Both the position numbers and the translations under genes were made by a program. 30,186 bases of DNA, taken from positions 1 through 30,186 of the forward strand of contig JAWQRN010000402.1 of the NCBI GenBank assembly GCA_033557685.1, given 5' to 3'. How positions within the stretch are numbered: the first letter of the stretch is position 1; each line of letters begins with the position of its first letter. This document shows, piece by piece, positions 1 through 12,135 of this stretch. The notes beneath the pieces are model-generated. The model made no database searches, was not told where the DNA came from, and was given only the letters and a program-made list of their open reading frames with translations. The stretch is from Sperchopsis tessellata (Eukaryota; Arthropoda; Insecta; Coleoptera; Hydrophilidae).

Positions 1-1587
1 TATATATTAATGGAAGTTAACACAAGTTTTTTTATATCTTTTATGCAGTTTGGTTTTGAAAATAGCTCTGGAAAAATTCTTATGAGAAAGATCATAAAAC
101 ATAGGACTGACAATTTTTTATCAAGTCACCACACTTCCATCATTGAGGATGACATGAGAATATGAAACCAAAGGAAATGGGGTGTTTTCATGACATATGT
201 GACATGCAATAATATTAGTTTACAGTGCTAATTAACACTTTAATTCAGTTTGCCTCGACATGAAACCTATTGTTTTTGAGCATACATCATGTCAGCGTGA
301 CATAATTTTTTTTAATTATTATTTAATAAAGCATCCAAGCCTGAGGGTAAGTTAAGGTGATAGTGTTGAATTGAAAAACTAGACTCAACACTTGGTTTTT
401 GCCTTAAATTGCTTCTCTTTTCTCTAACTACACACGCATTACAGACTTTCTAATCTCCTATGATAGAATCTACTTGTTTTATTTAAATATAATGTCTATG
501 TTTATCCAGATTAATTTCAAGCAGCTTGGTAAGACCAATCTGCAAGTCCTGTATCTTGATGAATCCATCTGAATTTTGTTTTGTCATTTGCTGAATCATG
601 TTAGGTGTATTTAACTTAGTTTTAAAATCTTTTCAGTAATTGTTACATTTTTACATCTTATTTTAGTCCTGAAGATGAGGCAAGTGTCTCAAAACTAGTA
701 TGAATAATAAAAGATAACAAAAATCAAGTATGTAACAAAAAAATCTTTAAGAGAAGGTAATCACTCGCTTTTGCACGTGAGACCTAAATAATAAATTATA
801 ATTAATTATTCCAAAGTTTAGTACTTTAAGAAAAAAAGATTTATTTTATATGGTAGATCCTTACCTGATTTTACAACTTCCACAGGTTTCAGTTCTAACT
901 TGGACTGATTTGAATAACATTTTCTTTTCTTGATAATTAAGAGCTAGTAGAAAAAGTAGCTTGAATTTTTATAAAAATTTGTACTTTTCGTTTCAATTTG
1001 ATATTTTAAATTTATTTTTAATTGACAATTTAAGTATCCAACACAAGTTTTCACTTCTATACTTTTTATTTGTACTTAAAATTGCTACATTAACAGTAAA
1101 AAGTTTTCCTAAGTTTAGTATCAGGGCCACTGATTTTTCTTGGTGTTTCTTTCTTCGCTCAAAATGAATTACGGATGCTATTGCTATTTGGTTTCAGACA
1201 TTACATTGAACAATATTTTAAATTCATTAATGATAATATATTTAAGATTTTTGACGACTGTTCAATTTTTGAAATGTGCATTAAATTTACCCCAATTTTT
1301 TTTAATTTATAGAAGTCATAAATAATATTGAGCACTGAAATGTTTACGAGAGTTGATTGTTATTATTATTATAAGAATTATACACGCAACGTTTTCTAAG
1401 TCTTCTTTTTTTAAGCAGAATAATACTACCAAGGAAACAATTATCTTCTACACAATTATAGGAGTTTAAATTTATATGATCAGAATAGCTGCACTAAATT
1501 TTTGATTTTCCATGAGCTTAGCTAATTTTGACTATACATAGATTCATCAGTACATGTTAATTCAAGTTATTAATATAGTTATAATAG
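1..1587. other. AT-rich non-coding stretch
   Basis: No gene or full element recognised. Short open frames at 961-1167 and 1140-1325 are low-complexity and look like chance. Around 664-712 the sequence cctgaagatgaggcaagtgt...gtatgaataataaaa resembles the 3' tails of some retroelements (a CTGAAGATG...AATAAA pattern), but it is too short to classify. Confidence 0.5.
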
Positions 1588-1817
1588 CCCTGGACGATTA
1601 TGAAATTTCATAATCGTTTAACGATTATTATAAAATAATAGATTTTGTTGATTAATCGAAAAAATCAGGTAATCAAATAATCGATAATCGATTAATTCAA
1701 TAATCAATGATCGATTAATCAAATGATCGATTACTCAATTAATCGATCATCAATTATTTTATTTTATGTAATAAAATATCGATTATTTTGTCAATTTATC
1801 GAAAATTATTCCCAGGG
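1588..1817. mobile_element. small fold-back element of ATCGATTA motifs
   Basis: About 230 bp beginning ccctgg and ending cccaggg, so the termini are inverted. The interior is a dense series of palindromic ATCGATTA / TAATCGAT motifs (for example ataatcgataatcgatta and aatgatcgattaatc) able to fold on itself many times. No clear target duplication: the flanks ttataata and ttaattat match only partly. The architecture (short terminal inverted repeat plus sub-terminal palindromes) resembles hAT-type fold-back MITEs. No coding capacity. Confidence 0.5.
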
Positions 1818-3720
1818 TTAATTATCAAAAGTAAGATGGGTGCTGTAATATGTAAAACTAAAATGGAAATAATTCATCTTGTGATATAATGAACTATTTT
1901 GGAGAAAATGGTATAATGTGAATAATTCGATTAAAAATAATAGTGATAAAATATTTAATTATAAATATTAATAAGATATTAGAATCAACAAAAAAAAAAA
2001 CTAATTATAAATTTAATACATGTGATGTGATTGAATTTATGATCAGTCATTAAAAAAATGGTCTGATTAAAAAAAACTAATGTGAACAGTAAGACCAACA
2101 AAAAAAAAACAGTCCTCTTAAATTATTGCTTATTTTAAAATTAGTATACAAATTTAATATATACATATAAAATATCTATATGTAATAAATAAATATATAA
2201 TGTGAGGTACATATATATATATATATATAAAATTTTCACACCTAAATAAGGATTTCACACAATTAAAACATAAGTTATTATTAAATACAATTCAAATAGC
2301 AATAATAATAATATAATGATAAAAATACAATAATATATTACTAAAAATTTATATATCTGTACAATATTTTCTCGAATAAAATAATATACTCTATAAGCAG
2401 ATTATACTTTTTACATTAAAACGTGTTTTCCAAAATATTAATGAATAAAAAAACATAATAAATGGAAATAATAAAAGTTTTAATGTAAAAATTTGTACTA
2501 AAAGTAATATACACGAAAACAGTAATAGACCTGAAGTTAATGTGTGTGTAAAAACAAAACAAAGATTGAGGTCCCTGCCGTTTAAAAGCGTTTGTTCCCA
2601 TATATTAATTTTTTTTAAGTGAACTATAGGTCGTTTTGTGCAAATGCTATATGTAACCTGTGAAATGTCGCTAGCTCCCCATTACCTAGAGAAAAGAAAA
2701 AAATCAATAGTAAAATCAAAATTCCTATTATTTTAAAATAATTTTTCAGGGAAATCGAACAAAAATAAATTATTTAAAACTATAATAAATTTATATTTAG
2801 TGTAATAATTTTGCGTATCAAGAATGACAAGAAGAAAATTGTGGTGAAAGGAAAAAAATATTTTGTAACTTTAATATTTTATAAAAACATACCAGCACCA
2901 TCTAAAGAAAAGAAAAACTACTTTGGGAGTAGAAAATACTATAGAAAACAGAATAAACTATTCTGATATAATTTTTATTAAATGTTATCTGAAAGTTAAG
3001 AGTTGCAGTCATTTTATTTCTGATCATGGTCTACAGCATATTGTGAAAGTTGGTGAAATTCGGAATGAATTAATTCTGGCTTTCAGTAACTGTGCCAATA
3101 TTCTATACAAAAGTGATGAGAAATAAAATTACAGCATGTCGTCTATCCTATGACCATGAAATCAAAATTAATTGTCTGAAAGTCGTTTCAGTTCATTTTA
3201 AATCTGATTAAGATCTTTTTGTAAATTTTCTTGTTTTTCCTTCAATTGTTTCTTTTTTCATCTTTTAGTTACTTCTTTCATAGTGACAACAAAAAATCTT
3301 TCCAAATCATATCCTCATAATTCTTTCCAATTTTAAAAATTACACATACATTCACTTTAATTTTTTTTTTATAATTTAATTCTTTTTGTATGTTATATTT
3401 ATAATTTAGTCGATTAATGATTTGGGAAAAGTGTTTGTGGTACTGGTCTTCCAGGAGGGATGTAACATTGTGCATAATTGAAGATGATGTGCACATAAAG
3501 AAACTCAATTCCAGTTGGAACACTGGATACGGCAATATTTCCAGATGTGGGTGCCTAATTCCTAGCATCAGTGATTAGCCATAGCAGCGGAAGTAGGCCA
3601 ACTTTAAATAAACAAACAAAAAACAGCGTTTTCCTGTCTAAACTTGCAAAAATGTTAGTATTGTGATGGCTTGATATATTTAGTCTTAGCCTCAGTGTAT
3701 CGGGTTGTAAGTGTGTCATA
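1818..3720. other. AT-rich non-coding stretch with TA run
   Basis: No gene recognised. It contains a TA dinucleotide run (2211-2229) and homopolymer A/T tracts. Minus-strand open frames at 2416-2601, 3278-3568 and 3555-3791 and the plus-strand frame at 2923-3126 have no recognisable family signature and low-complexity composition. Confidence 0.5.
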
Positions 3721-4971
3721 AAAAATGGGCGACTACGAAAGGAACAACAGAAATTGATCAAATTGTGGAATGAATTGTTGTCAGCTGACAAATCTGATTT
3801 TTCACCAGATGTTAATAAATACGAACTTTCATACTTGGAAAGTTCGGATTCCGATCGACCGATAATACCAATGAAAAAGAACTTTCCAAAGCTAATGTAC
3901 TACGTCCAGAAAATAAAATATATTGCCCATTCATTAAAAATCAAGAACCTCGACCATCTTCCTCTACTTTTGTAGAAAATGTCCAACCAGTCTCTGAAAT
4001 GAATATATCGAATAATATTGATCTTATTATTGAGTCGGTAACTACTCAGAATATCGATTATGATGTTGATGACGCGGATACTTCGCAATAAGAGGTGCTA
4101 CATTTGGTGTGGGAACCGCTGACGGGATACTATCTGAAAAATATTTAATTGTAACCATGTAACGAAATAAGCCAACTATTCGTAAATTAAACTAATATTT
4201 ATGCTCAACAAGAAAAAATAAAATAATTACTCGTAGATGTTCTCAAATTCGAGATTTTAAAGACACTAATCAAGATGAAATGGAGAGGATTAGTACAGGT
4301 TCCATCAATAAGTGCTTATCGGTCGAGAATTGATTTGTATGAAAAATGTTTTATCAAGAAATCATTTTCAAATTTTAAAGATGATGAGCCGTTTCGCTAA
4401 CAAAGTAAATCAATTCAAACTTAGCATAAAACTTTTCAAACTCTGCCTTGACAGAGGCTATTTATATGACCTAAAAGTTTATTGTGGTCAAGAGAAAGAT
4501 GCTGCTGATGAACATACAGTTCCATTCCAGGTAGTTTTGAATTTGACGAAAGATTTACTGAATAGTGAAAGAACAATAATAGTTGCTAATTACACATCCT
4601 TTGAGCTCGTACATAAGTTGCTTGGAAAAAATACTACCTTGCGCAGCAACAGAAAGAATAATCCGAAAAACGCCTTACAGAAAAAAATTAGAATTGGTGA
4701 AACCATAGTAGAAGAAAGTAACACGGGCATTTTTGTGGATAAATGGAAAGACAAAAGTAATGTCCTACTGCTCAATATAAAATATGTGCAAGAAATGATT
4801 ACAGTTCATGTGATTATGTTTATTACATGTGATGTTCTAAAGCCAAAAACTGTAACTGAATACAACAAACATAAAGCTTATATCGATATCTTAGATAGGT
4901 CTTTGACACTTTTTTCTATTTATATTCCAACATTATTTCAGACCAATGAATGTCATATAAATTATCATTAA
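3720..4971 (+). pseudogene. decayed piggyBac transposase
   Basis: Two visible pieces. The N-terminal piece (about 3724-4090) is basic then acidic (RLRKEQQKLIKLWNELL, later YLESSDSD), with a frameshift near 3890 and a stop near 4090. The C-terminal piece is an uninterrupted 219-codon frame (4312-4971) with GYLYDLKVYCGQ (Asp at 4468-4470), VANYTSFELVHKLL, RKNNPKNALQKKIRIGE, DKWKDKSNVLLLN, KPKTVTEYNKHKAYIDILD and a stop. This order is that of piggyBac transposases (DDE_Tnp_1_7), which cut and paste at TTAA. The first catalytic Asp region is kept. The second region reads VANYTS where the family has a D-N pair before the Tyr/Phe-Thr-Ser, so the Asp is missing. The third reads EYNK instead of DYNK. 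Breaks, loss of the middle section and altered catalytic residues mark a relic. No terminal repeats or flanking TTAA pair were found. Confidence 0.85.
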
Positions 4972-5650
4972 GGCATCAAAGGACAATAACTCAATTTCAT
5001 GAGGAAGTGATAAATGGTTAAATGAAATTTTTTTATTCAAAAATTATATTTTATGTTTAGCTTCTCACGAACCTTGATACACCACCTGCTGACCCCAACA
5101 GGAATCATATTCTAGTAGATAGAAGATCATGTTCTTCATGGTGCGCGAAAATTTCCAAAGTTTCAGGTAGAAATATTGCCAAAAATGAAATTATGTAAAA
5201 AATATTCTAAATATTATTGTTTCTCTTGTTTTTGTTTTTTGAAATGCACTCATCTAGTTTGAAATTAAAGTTTTCCATGTTTTTTTTTTAATAATGTGAA
5301 TCAAATTTTGAAAATATACACAATTAATGGTTGGTATATGTTGCCAAGTTATTTTGATACTAGTAGATACAATTTGGATATACACATCAGTTATTGCACA
5401 CATTTTTTAGGTTAGTTATAAAAGTAGGAGAGACGGAAAATTTTTAAAATGAGATAAAGACTCAATTGGTTCTAGACACACAATGGCCTGTTTTTTAAAG
5501 AGAAATGATTAAAAAATGGCATGTCAAAAATTGTGCTGAGATTGGCTGAATTATATCAAAATGACAGAGCTGCCAATCACAGCACAAGTTTTAATAAAAC
5601 TAAAATACTGATTTCCAAACTTTTTTTAAAATAAATAAAAGGCAATAATT
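4972..5650. other. non-coding stretch between piggyBac relic and satellite array
   Basis: No gene, RNA or repeat recognised. Part of it may be the 3' flank of the piggyBac element, but no terminal inverted repeat could be paired. Confidence 0.4.
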
Positions 5651-7287
5651 GACTATGTCTGATGTAGTGCAAAGGTACCATTAGCACGTACAGAACATGA
5701 CAATAATAAAGTAATTTGGTGACAAGTCCAATTGGATTCTTTTGTCTTGTTCTGATCCTTTTTTTGGGAACTATTTTAAGACAAATTGACAAATATTTTC
5801 CATTTGTTTGGTTGGTTTAGGTTAGGCGTTACCGCCCCACTCCCTGGGCGCTAGGGGAGCGGGGGGCGTTGAGGAGCAAGTGGATAATAAGACGCTAAAA
5901 AATTTAGTCGCCAAAACATTATTTAAGTAAACAAGCTGTGAGCCAAAAAAGTTTGGGAAACTATGGGTTAGGTTAGGTGATCAAAATATTTTCATACAAG
6001 GAACAATTGGTCCATCAATTTTATCGTAAGAATGCTTATTTTGTCGTCAATGAGATTTGACTCTACCGACTTTAAAAAATCACTTGAAGGCTTAACTATA
6101 GCCAGCAAATATTTATAGCTGATGAGTAGCTGTTTGATTATCAGATTAAAAATCTCGCATTATGAAATGATTCAGAATATACAGCAAATGATGATAAGGA
6201 AGCTTTTTGGCAGTTTGTCCAACTAGATGTTATTCCCTTGTTCTTACCCTTTTTTTGGATACTATTTTAAAACAAATATTTTCCATGTATTACGGTTAAG
6301 ATGATCAAGCTTTTGCCACCCCACTTGCAGAACCATATCGAAAATGTTCACTATTTTCATACAAGGTAAACTGGTCCATCAATGGAGCCCTAAAAATGTG
6401 AAATTTTATCGTAAGAGTGCTCATTTTGTCATCAATGAGATATTACTCAACTATCTTGAAAAAATAGCTTGAAAGATTAACTATAATGAGCAGATATTTA
6501 TAGCTGATGAGAAGCGATTTCATAATCAGATAACAAATCTCACATTGTGAAATGATTCAGCATATACAGCAAATGACAATAAGGAAGCTTTTCGGCAGTT
6601 TGTAACTAGATTTTTTTTGCATTGTTCTTATCCTATGAAGCTATTGCCACCTCACTTGTAGAATTAAGAAACAAATGGTCCATCAATAAGCCCTAAGGAT
6701 GTGGAATTTCAGCTCCTTTTTAACCAAAGCATTCAAAATTTTCAGGAAAGGGCGATAAGGAATCTTTTGATAATGTTTAAGGCCTAAATTGCTTTCAATT
6801 TACTATGGACTGATATTTCTGATATGTATCTTTGGATTGACACTTGTGGGATGTATTAGCTTAGCACTTCCTTTTTGTGAAACACTAAAGAATTTTTAGT
6901 ACGAAAATGGGCATTTATTTGCACACTCATTGCTGGCCTATATTTAAACATCTTGAACTAATGACTTTGTCAACCCTGTATATTCATAGTCATATAGCAT
7001 GTGAAATTGCAGCAGGAATTATATTGGAAAGAGGACTGTCATTAGTCAGCGTGACTTTTAAATTAGTCTTGTATGCATATCTTCTTACGTTGGATAAAGC
7101 TATCGAAGATACTTTATTATTCTTACTTGAAAAATAGCTTAAATAGCGAGTAGAATTTTATAGGTGATAAGAAGCATTTAGATCTCCAAATGATATTTGG
7201 TAGAGAGGCAAAGTTCGTGGTATGTCTGCTCCTCTCATTTACCACAGATCTAGCATATACAGTAATTGACATTAAGGAAACATTTTG
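5650..7287. repeat. degenerate left part of tandem-repeat array
   Basis: The sequence shares blocks with the sharp array to its right: acaaatattttccat (5788, 6268), tatacagcaaatgacaataa-like blocks (about 5690, 6180, 6565, 7258) and cttgttct(g/t)a (5746, 6238). It also has blocks shared only among these older units: ggtccatcaa (6010, 6373, 6677), and gaatgcttattttgtcgtc at 6030 against gagtgctcattttgtcatc at 6415 (385-bp spacing). Units are longer (about 300-385 bp) and diverged. An open frame at 6907-7137 has no family signature. These look like older, decayed members of the same repeat family. Confidence 0.65.
5817..5975. mobile_element. hAT-type MITE remnant inside the satellite
   Basis: The right end reads gccaaaaaagtttgggaaac, the inverse of the widespread hAT terminus type (cagtggttcccaaactttttt...). 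The left part has the GC-rich core (accgccccactccctgggcg, later gggagcggggggcg) usual for such MITEs in arthropods, against an AT-rich background. Both flanks contain ttaggttagg (about 5819 and 5966), a possible target duplication or pre-existing repeat. The left terminal repeat itself appears lost. Confidence 0.5.
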
Positions 7288-9249
7288 ATGACCTGTGAAG
7301 CTCAGGTGAATTTTTTTGTCTGTGTCTTCGGTTCCTTTAGGATATAGGTTCAAAACATCTAATATGTTTTCATTGTTTGGATTACATTTTTTGAGTAAGG
7401 GACAAAGCAATTATTAGGAACAAAAGCGTGAACAAGATGATATTCAATAGAAAGAGGAATTCATGGTAAGACCGCTCCTCGCATTTACCACAGATCTAGA
7501 ATAAGCAGCAAATGACAATACGGAAAAATCTTGATGACATGTGACAAACACAAGTGATTTTTTCCCTGTGTCTTTTGCTTTATTTGAGATATTGGTTCAA
7601 TTGGTTAATATTTTCCATTTGTTTGAATTACGTGTTTTGGGTAAGGGACAAAGCAATTATTAAGGACACAAATTTGGACAAGATGATATTTGGTACAAAA
7701 AGGAAGTTCATGATAAGACTACTTCTCCCATTTACCACAGATCTAGCATATACAGCAATTGATATTAAGGAAGCATTTTGATGACTTGTGACAAATCCAA
7801 CTGATTTTTTGTTTGTGTGTTTTGGTTTCTTTGGGTATCAGTTCAAGATATGCTAATACTTTCCACTCATTTGTAATACGTGCTTTGGGTAAGGGACAAA
7901 GCAATTATCAGGGACACAAAAACTTGGACAAGATGATATATGGTAAAAAGAGGAATTCATGGTAAGATTGCTCTTCCCATTTACCACCGATCTAGCATAT
8001 ATAGCAAATGACAATAAGGAAACATTTTGATGACCTGTGATAAATCAAAGTGATTTTTTTCCCTGTCTTTCGGTTTCTTTGGGATATTGGTTCAAGACAT
8101 GTTAATATTTTCCATTTGTTTGGATTACGTGTTTGGGAAAAGGGACAAAGCAATTATTAGGGACACAAATTTGGACAAGATGATATTTGGAACAAAAAAG
8201 AAGTTCATGATAAGATTACTTCTACCATTTACCACAGATATAGCATATACAGCAATTGATATTAAGGAAGCATTTTGATGACTTGTGACAAATCCAAGTG
8301 ATTTTTTGTTTGTGTGTTTTGGTTTCTTTGGGTATCAGTTCAAGATATACTAATACTTTCCACTCATTTGTATTACGTGCTTTGGGTAAGGGACAAAGCA
8401 ATTATCAGGGACACAAAAACTTGGACAAGATGATATATGGTAAAAAGAGGAATTCATGGTAAGATTGCTCTTCCCATTTACCACCGATCTAGCATATACA
8501 GCAAATGACAATAAGGAAACATTTTGATGACCTGTGATAAATCAAAGTGATTTTTTTCCCTGTGTCTTTCAGTCTCTTTGGGATATTGGTTCAGGACATG
8601 TTAATATTTTCCATTTGTTTGGATTACGTGTTTGGGAAAAGGGACAAAGCAATTATTAGGGACACTAATTTGGACAAGATGATATTTGGAACAAAAAAGA
8701 AGTTCATGATAAGACTACTTCTACCATTTACCACAGATATAGCATATACAGCAATTGATATTAAGGAAGCATTTTGATGACTTGTGACAAATCCAAGTGA
8801 TTTTTTGTTTGTGTGTTTTGGTTTCTTTGGGTATCAGTTCAAGATATACTAATACTTTCCACTCATTTGTATTACGTGCTTTGGGTAAGGGACAAAGCAA
8901 TTATCAGGGACACAAAAACTTGGACAAGATGATATATGGTAAAAAGAGGAATTCATGGCAAGATTGGTCTTCCCATTTACCACAGATCTAGCATATACAG
9001 CAAATGACAATAAGGAAGCATTTTGATGACCTGTGATAAATCCAAGTGATTTTTTTCCCTGTGTCTTTTGGTTTCTCTGGATAACTGTTCAAGACATTTT
9101 TCATTTGTTTGGATTCCTTTTTTAGGGTAAGGGACAAAGGGACACAAAAAATTGGGCATGATATTTGGTAGAAAGAGGAAGTTCATGGAAAGACTGCTCC
9201 TCTTGCTTACCACAGATCTAGTATATACAGCAAATGATAATGGCTGCGA
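7288..9249. repeat. satellite array, ~248-bp monomers in ~497-bp dimers
   Basis: The marker gatgac(c/t/a)tgtga occurs at 7288, 7533, 7780, 8029, 8277, 8526, 8776 and 9025, spaced 245-250 bp; the last unit decays at 9249. Two monomer types alternate. One type has agaggaattcatgg and acttggacaagatgatata (7780, 8277, 8776). The other has aaagaagttcatgataag and tttggacaagatgatattt (7533, 8029, 8526). By eye, same-type neighbours differ at only a few positions per unit (about 98% between 7780-8028 and 8277-8525), while the two types differ clearly. This is a higher-order dimer repeat. Each unit contains open frames of about 60-76 codons, but the monomer length is not a multiple of three, frames do not read through, and I do not consider them genes. 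Confidence 0.9.
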
Positions 9250-12127
9250 TGACCAACATATTATTTAACAATAGACTGATAAACAAAACCTTTATAACTC
9301 AATTTTTTAAAGTCCCCTTGAAAGTGAAGGAAGAAACGTTTCACCTGTAAAGTTCCAGATCCTTCAATACGGCTTCTGTAAGGTTCTTCTTAATCAAAGT
9401 GTTTTACCCTTTGGATGAATATTTTAATTTGGAATTGGGTTCATTTGTCCTGCTTTCTGTTGAGACTTTAGGTTATGTATCTACTTATATATTGTGTGTT
9501 ATTCAACAAGTCGTATTTAATAAATTGTTTGCTTGTAAAATCTTTAATTAATTAATTTACGCATGATACGTAGAAAAGATTAACTTTTCGTTATTTATAT
9601 AAGTATAACTTAACCTTGGACCTAATATTAAAAATTGAAATCAAAAAAACGTACGTCTTCTAGTCTTAAATATAGGCAAAAATAATGCGTACAAAGCGTA
9701 GATTTTCAAAATTACGTAAAAAATATACTCAACAAAAAAATTTATCATATTTACATTTTCAAATAACAAATGATAAATAAAATTGAAACATTAGAGAAGC
9801 TAGCGACATAGTAATAGATCCAAAGCATCCCAAATTCTAATAAATATACTCCAATTGAAATTTACAAATATTTTATTATGAAAATAAAAATAATCAACAA
9901 TTCTCTTACACATTTCAAAATTCTGAATCTGACAACAACTTCATATTTCAATTAGAGTATTTACAAAACTACTCAAGCACTTCAAAATTTAAGATAGTCA
10001 TTCACCGCTTACTTTATATAAAAAAAAATTATGATCTCAGACGCTGAGAATATGGGAACAAAATATTCAAAAAACAACGAGCATGCCTCAAACTCTTACC
10101 TAATTTACTTATTTATTATCAAGTACATTTTGTATTTAGTTACACAATATTACGGTTATGTTACAATTTGTAATCTAAATTCACCTAAAAATCAGTGATG
10201 CATAATATCGTGATTGGAAGGCAAAAATCTATAGCAGCGGTTTGTTGATATCTGCCTCTAAAAAGACCTGCTCAGAACACAGAGGACAGACATGTACAGC
10301 ATTTTACGATACATAATAATTATCAGTGAATCCAACTGTTATTTTGAACAATCAAAAAGGCCGAAACTAAAGAAAATAATGGAAGTTATTTGTTTAGGTG
10401 ATATCCCTTTTGATTCTAAGTAAATTTTTAACTTAAAATTATTTAAAAAAAGATTGTAAAAATAGTAACATTTAAGGTTACTAATTAGACACAACAATTG
10501 TGTCAATAAAAAATTGATTGTTGTTATGACATCCCATCCAATTCTAAGTAAAACTGTAAAAATATATTTATATTTTGACAGTTGACAATAAGCATCTGTT
10601 TTTTCTGATTGTTCACAACACCAAACTGGAAAATCCGAGGAGAAATACGAACAGTTTGAAGTTTCACTAAATATTTATTACACCTGTTAGTTAAGGGACA
10701 CTGAATATTGAAAGCATTGTAAAAATTTTGAATAAAACAATATCGTATAAAGCTGTTTATGATCTCTGTGTCTTTTCCATAAACAAGGCCCTTGTTGTTA
10801 GTTTATAAAAGTGACGTGTATTTAAAATTGTTTCCTCCTAAACTTTCTTTATTTACTTTTTTTTAACCTACAGTAAACAATCGAAATGTCAAAAAATTCA
10901 AGATATTATCGTAAGGCCACTGTTGATATCGGAACTAGCTTCACAAGCTTGTTCCCGTAAATCACCTCTATTTACGAGATATGATTGTAAATCGTCACTA
11001 GATCAGACCATCCACTCTTCAGAACTGACACAGCTTATTATTTATATTATTAGTTTCAACAAATAACACTTACTAGACAATTATAAACGAAAAACAAATG
11101 GGCCGAAATGATGACATACCTAATATGCAAAAGCAAATTACGATTTCCATAATCGCAATAATTAGTTTACTAATTTCAAAAGTCTACAGGGTGGTATAGA
11201 AAAATTTACCTTAGAAATCCTGCAGATTTATGAAAATATTTTTGCCTATCTAAAGTTGCATTTTTTTAATATTAGCACGTTTCTATTATAAAATTAGTTT
11301 GAATTATTTATATAAAGCAAAGTTGGGGTTATGTATCTTTTCATTTTAAGATATGTACTGCCTAACCATGGTTATCAATAATGTGACATGATAGATACTT
11401 TCTGATTTTACCAAAGGTTGTAAGACCTTTAATGAGAAATAAAATTATGAATAAACAATAGTCAGTCATATGTGATGTTTTTGTGATCATGTAAAGCAGT
11501 GATTCTACTACAGATCCTTTGTGTACACTACAGTTAAAATAAGAACCCTCTTTAGGAAATCACTATTTCCTCATTGTTGAAATAAGAGAACATTATTGAG
11601 CATTTGAGGTACACTAGATTAAATATTGACTTCCTTGGAAAACCATCTTTTCCTTACTCATAACAAACGATATTTGTCAGGAAAAATTATGAACCACAGT
11701 ACTTACTGATGGTTTTCTGTACTTTCTAAATTGTAATTCTCACAACTTCTATGGAAGAGAAAGATTCATCAACTGCAATCATCAATTCTTTCGCAAACAA
11801 GAGAGCTACGTAAAAGGATCTACGTTGTCTGAATCAATTTAATTCTGCACAAAAATAGTGCGAAGATTTATTATTTACAAAAGTTGCAGATGTGAACTGC
11901 ACATTTTTATTATGGATTTGCTAAAGCTTTGCACCATTCAAGGTCTGTGAAAGTATAACAGTGCCTTACCGCCAAAGTAAGATCTCCATTTTTCATTTAT
12001 AGTATACTAAAAATCTTACAAAATACATTTTTCTTGGTATGGATTTGAAGATGCCTTGCCCTGTATAAATATATCTGCATGTTGATATCAAAACAGAATA
12101 ACTAAATTTTTAAATTCATTATATTTT
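9250..12127. other. AT-rich non-coding stretch
   Basis: No gene, RNA gene or complete element recognised on either strand. It lies downstream of the phosphatase stop codon, so part could be transcribed as a very long 3' UTR, but nothing in the sequence shows this. At 11185-11215 cuts of the form ctacagggtgg recall terminal repeats of some insect DNA transposons; no partner was seen. Confidence 0.45.
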
Positions 12128-12135
12128 GTAAAGAG
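12128..12135. repeat. 8-bp target-site duplication, left copy
   Basis: gtaaagag immediately precedes the fold-back element and is repeated exactly at 13062-13069 on its other side. An 8-bp duplication is the hallmark of hAT-superfamily insertion. Confidence 0.85.

Noticed and set aside
5817..5977. TTAGG repeats as an interstitial telomere tract
   Set aside because: Only two units occur at each site; they are better explained as flanks or parts of a hAT-type remnant.
7554..8777. Repeated small proteins (63-76 codons, ending in TAIDIKEAF) that look like a gene family
   Set aside because: They are the satellite units read in one frame. The ~248-bp period is not a multiple of three, frames break between units, and the second monomer type does not keep the frame, so they are repeat by-products.
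7288..9249. CRISPR-like array of direct repeats
   Set aside because: The whole ~248-bp unit repeats without unique spacers; this is a eukaryotic tandem satellite.
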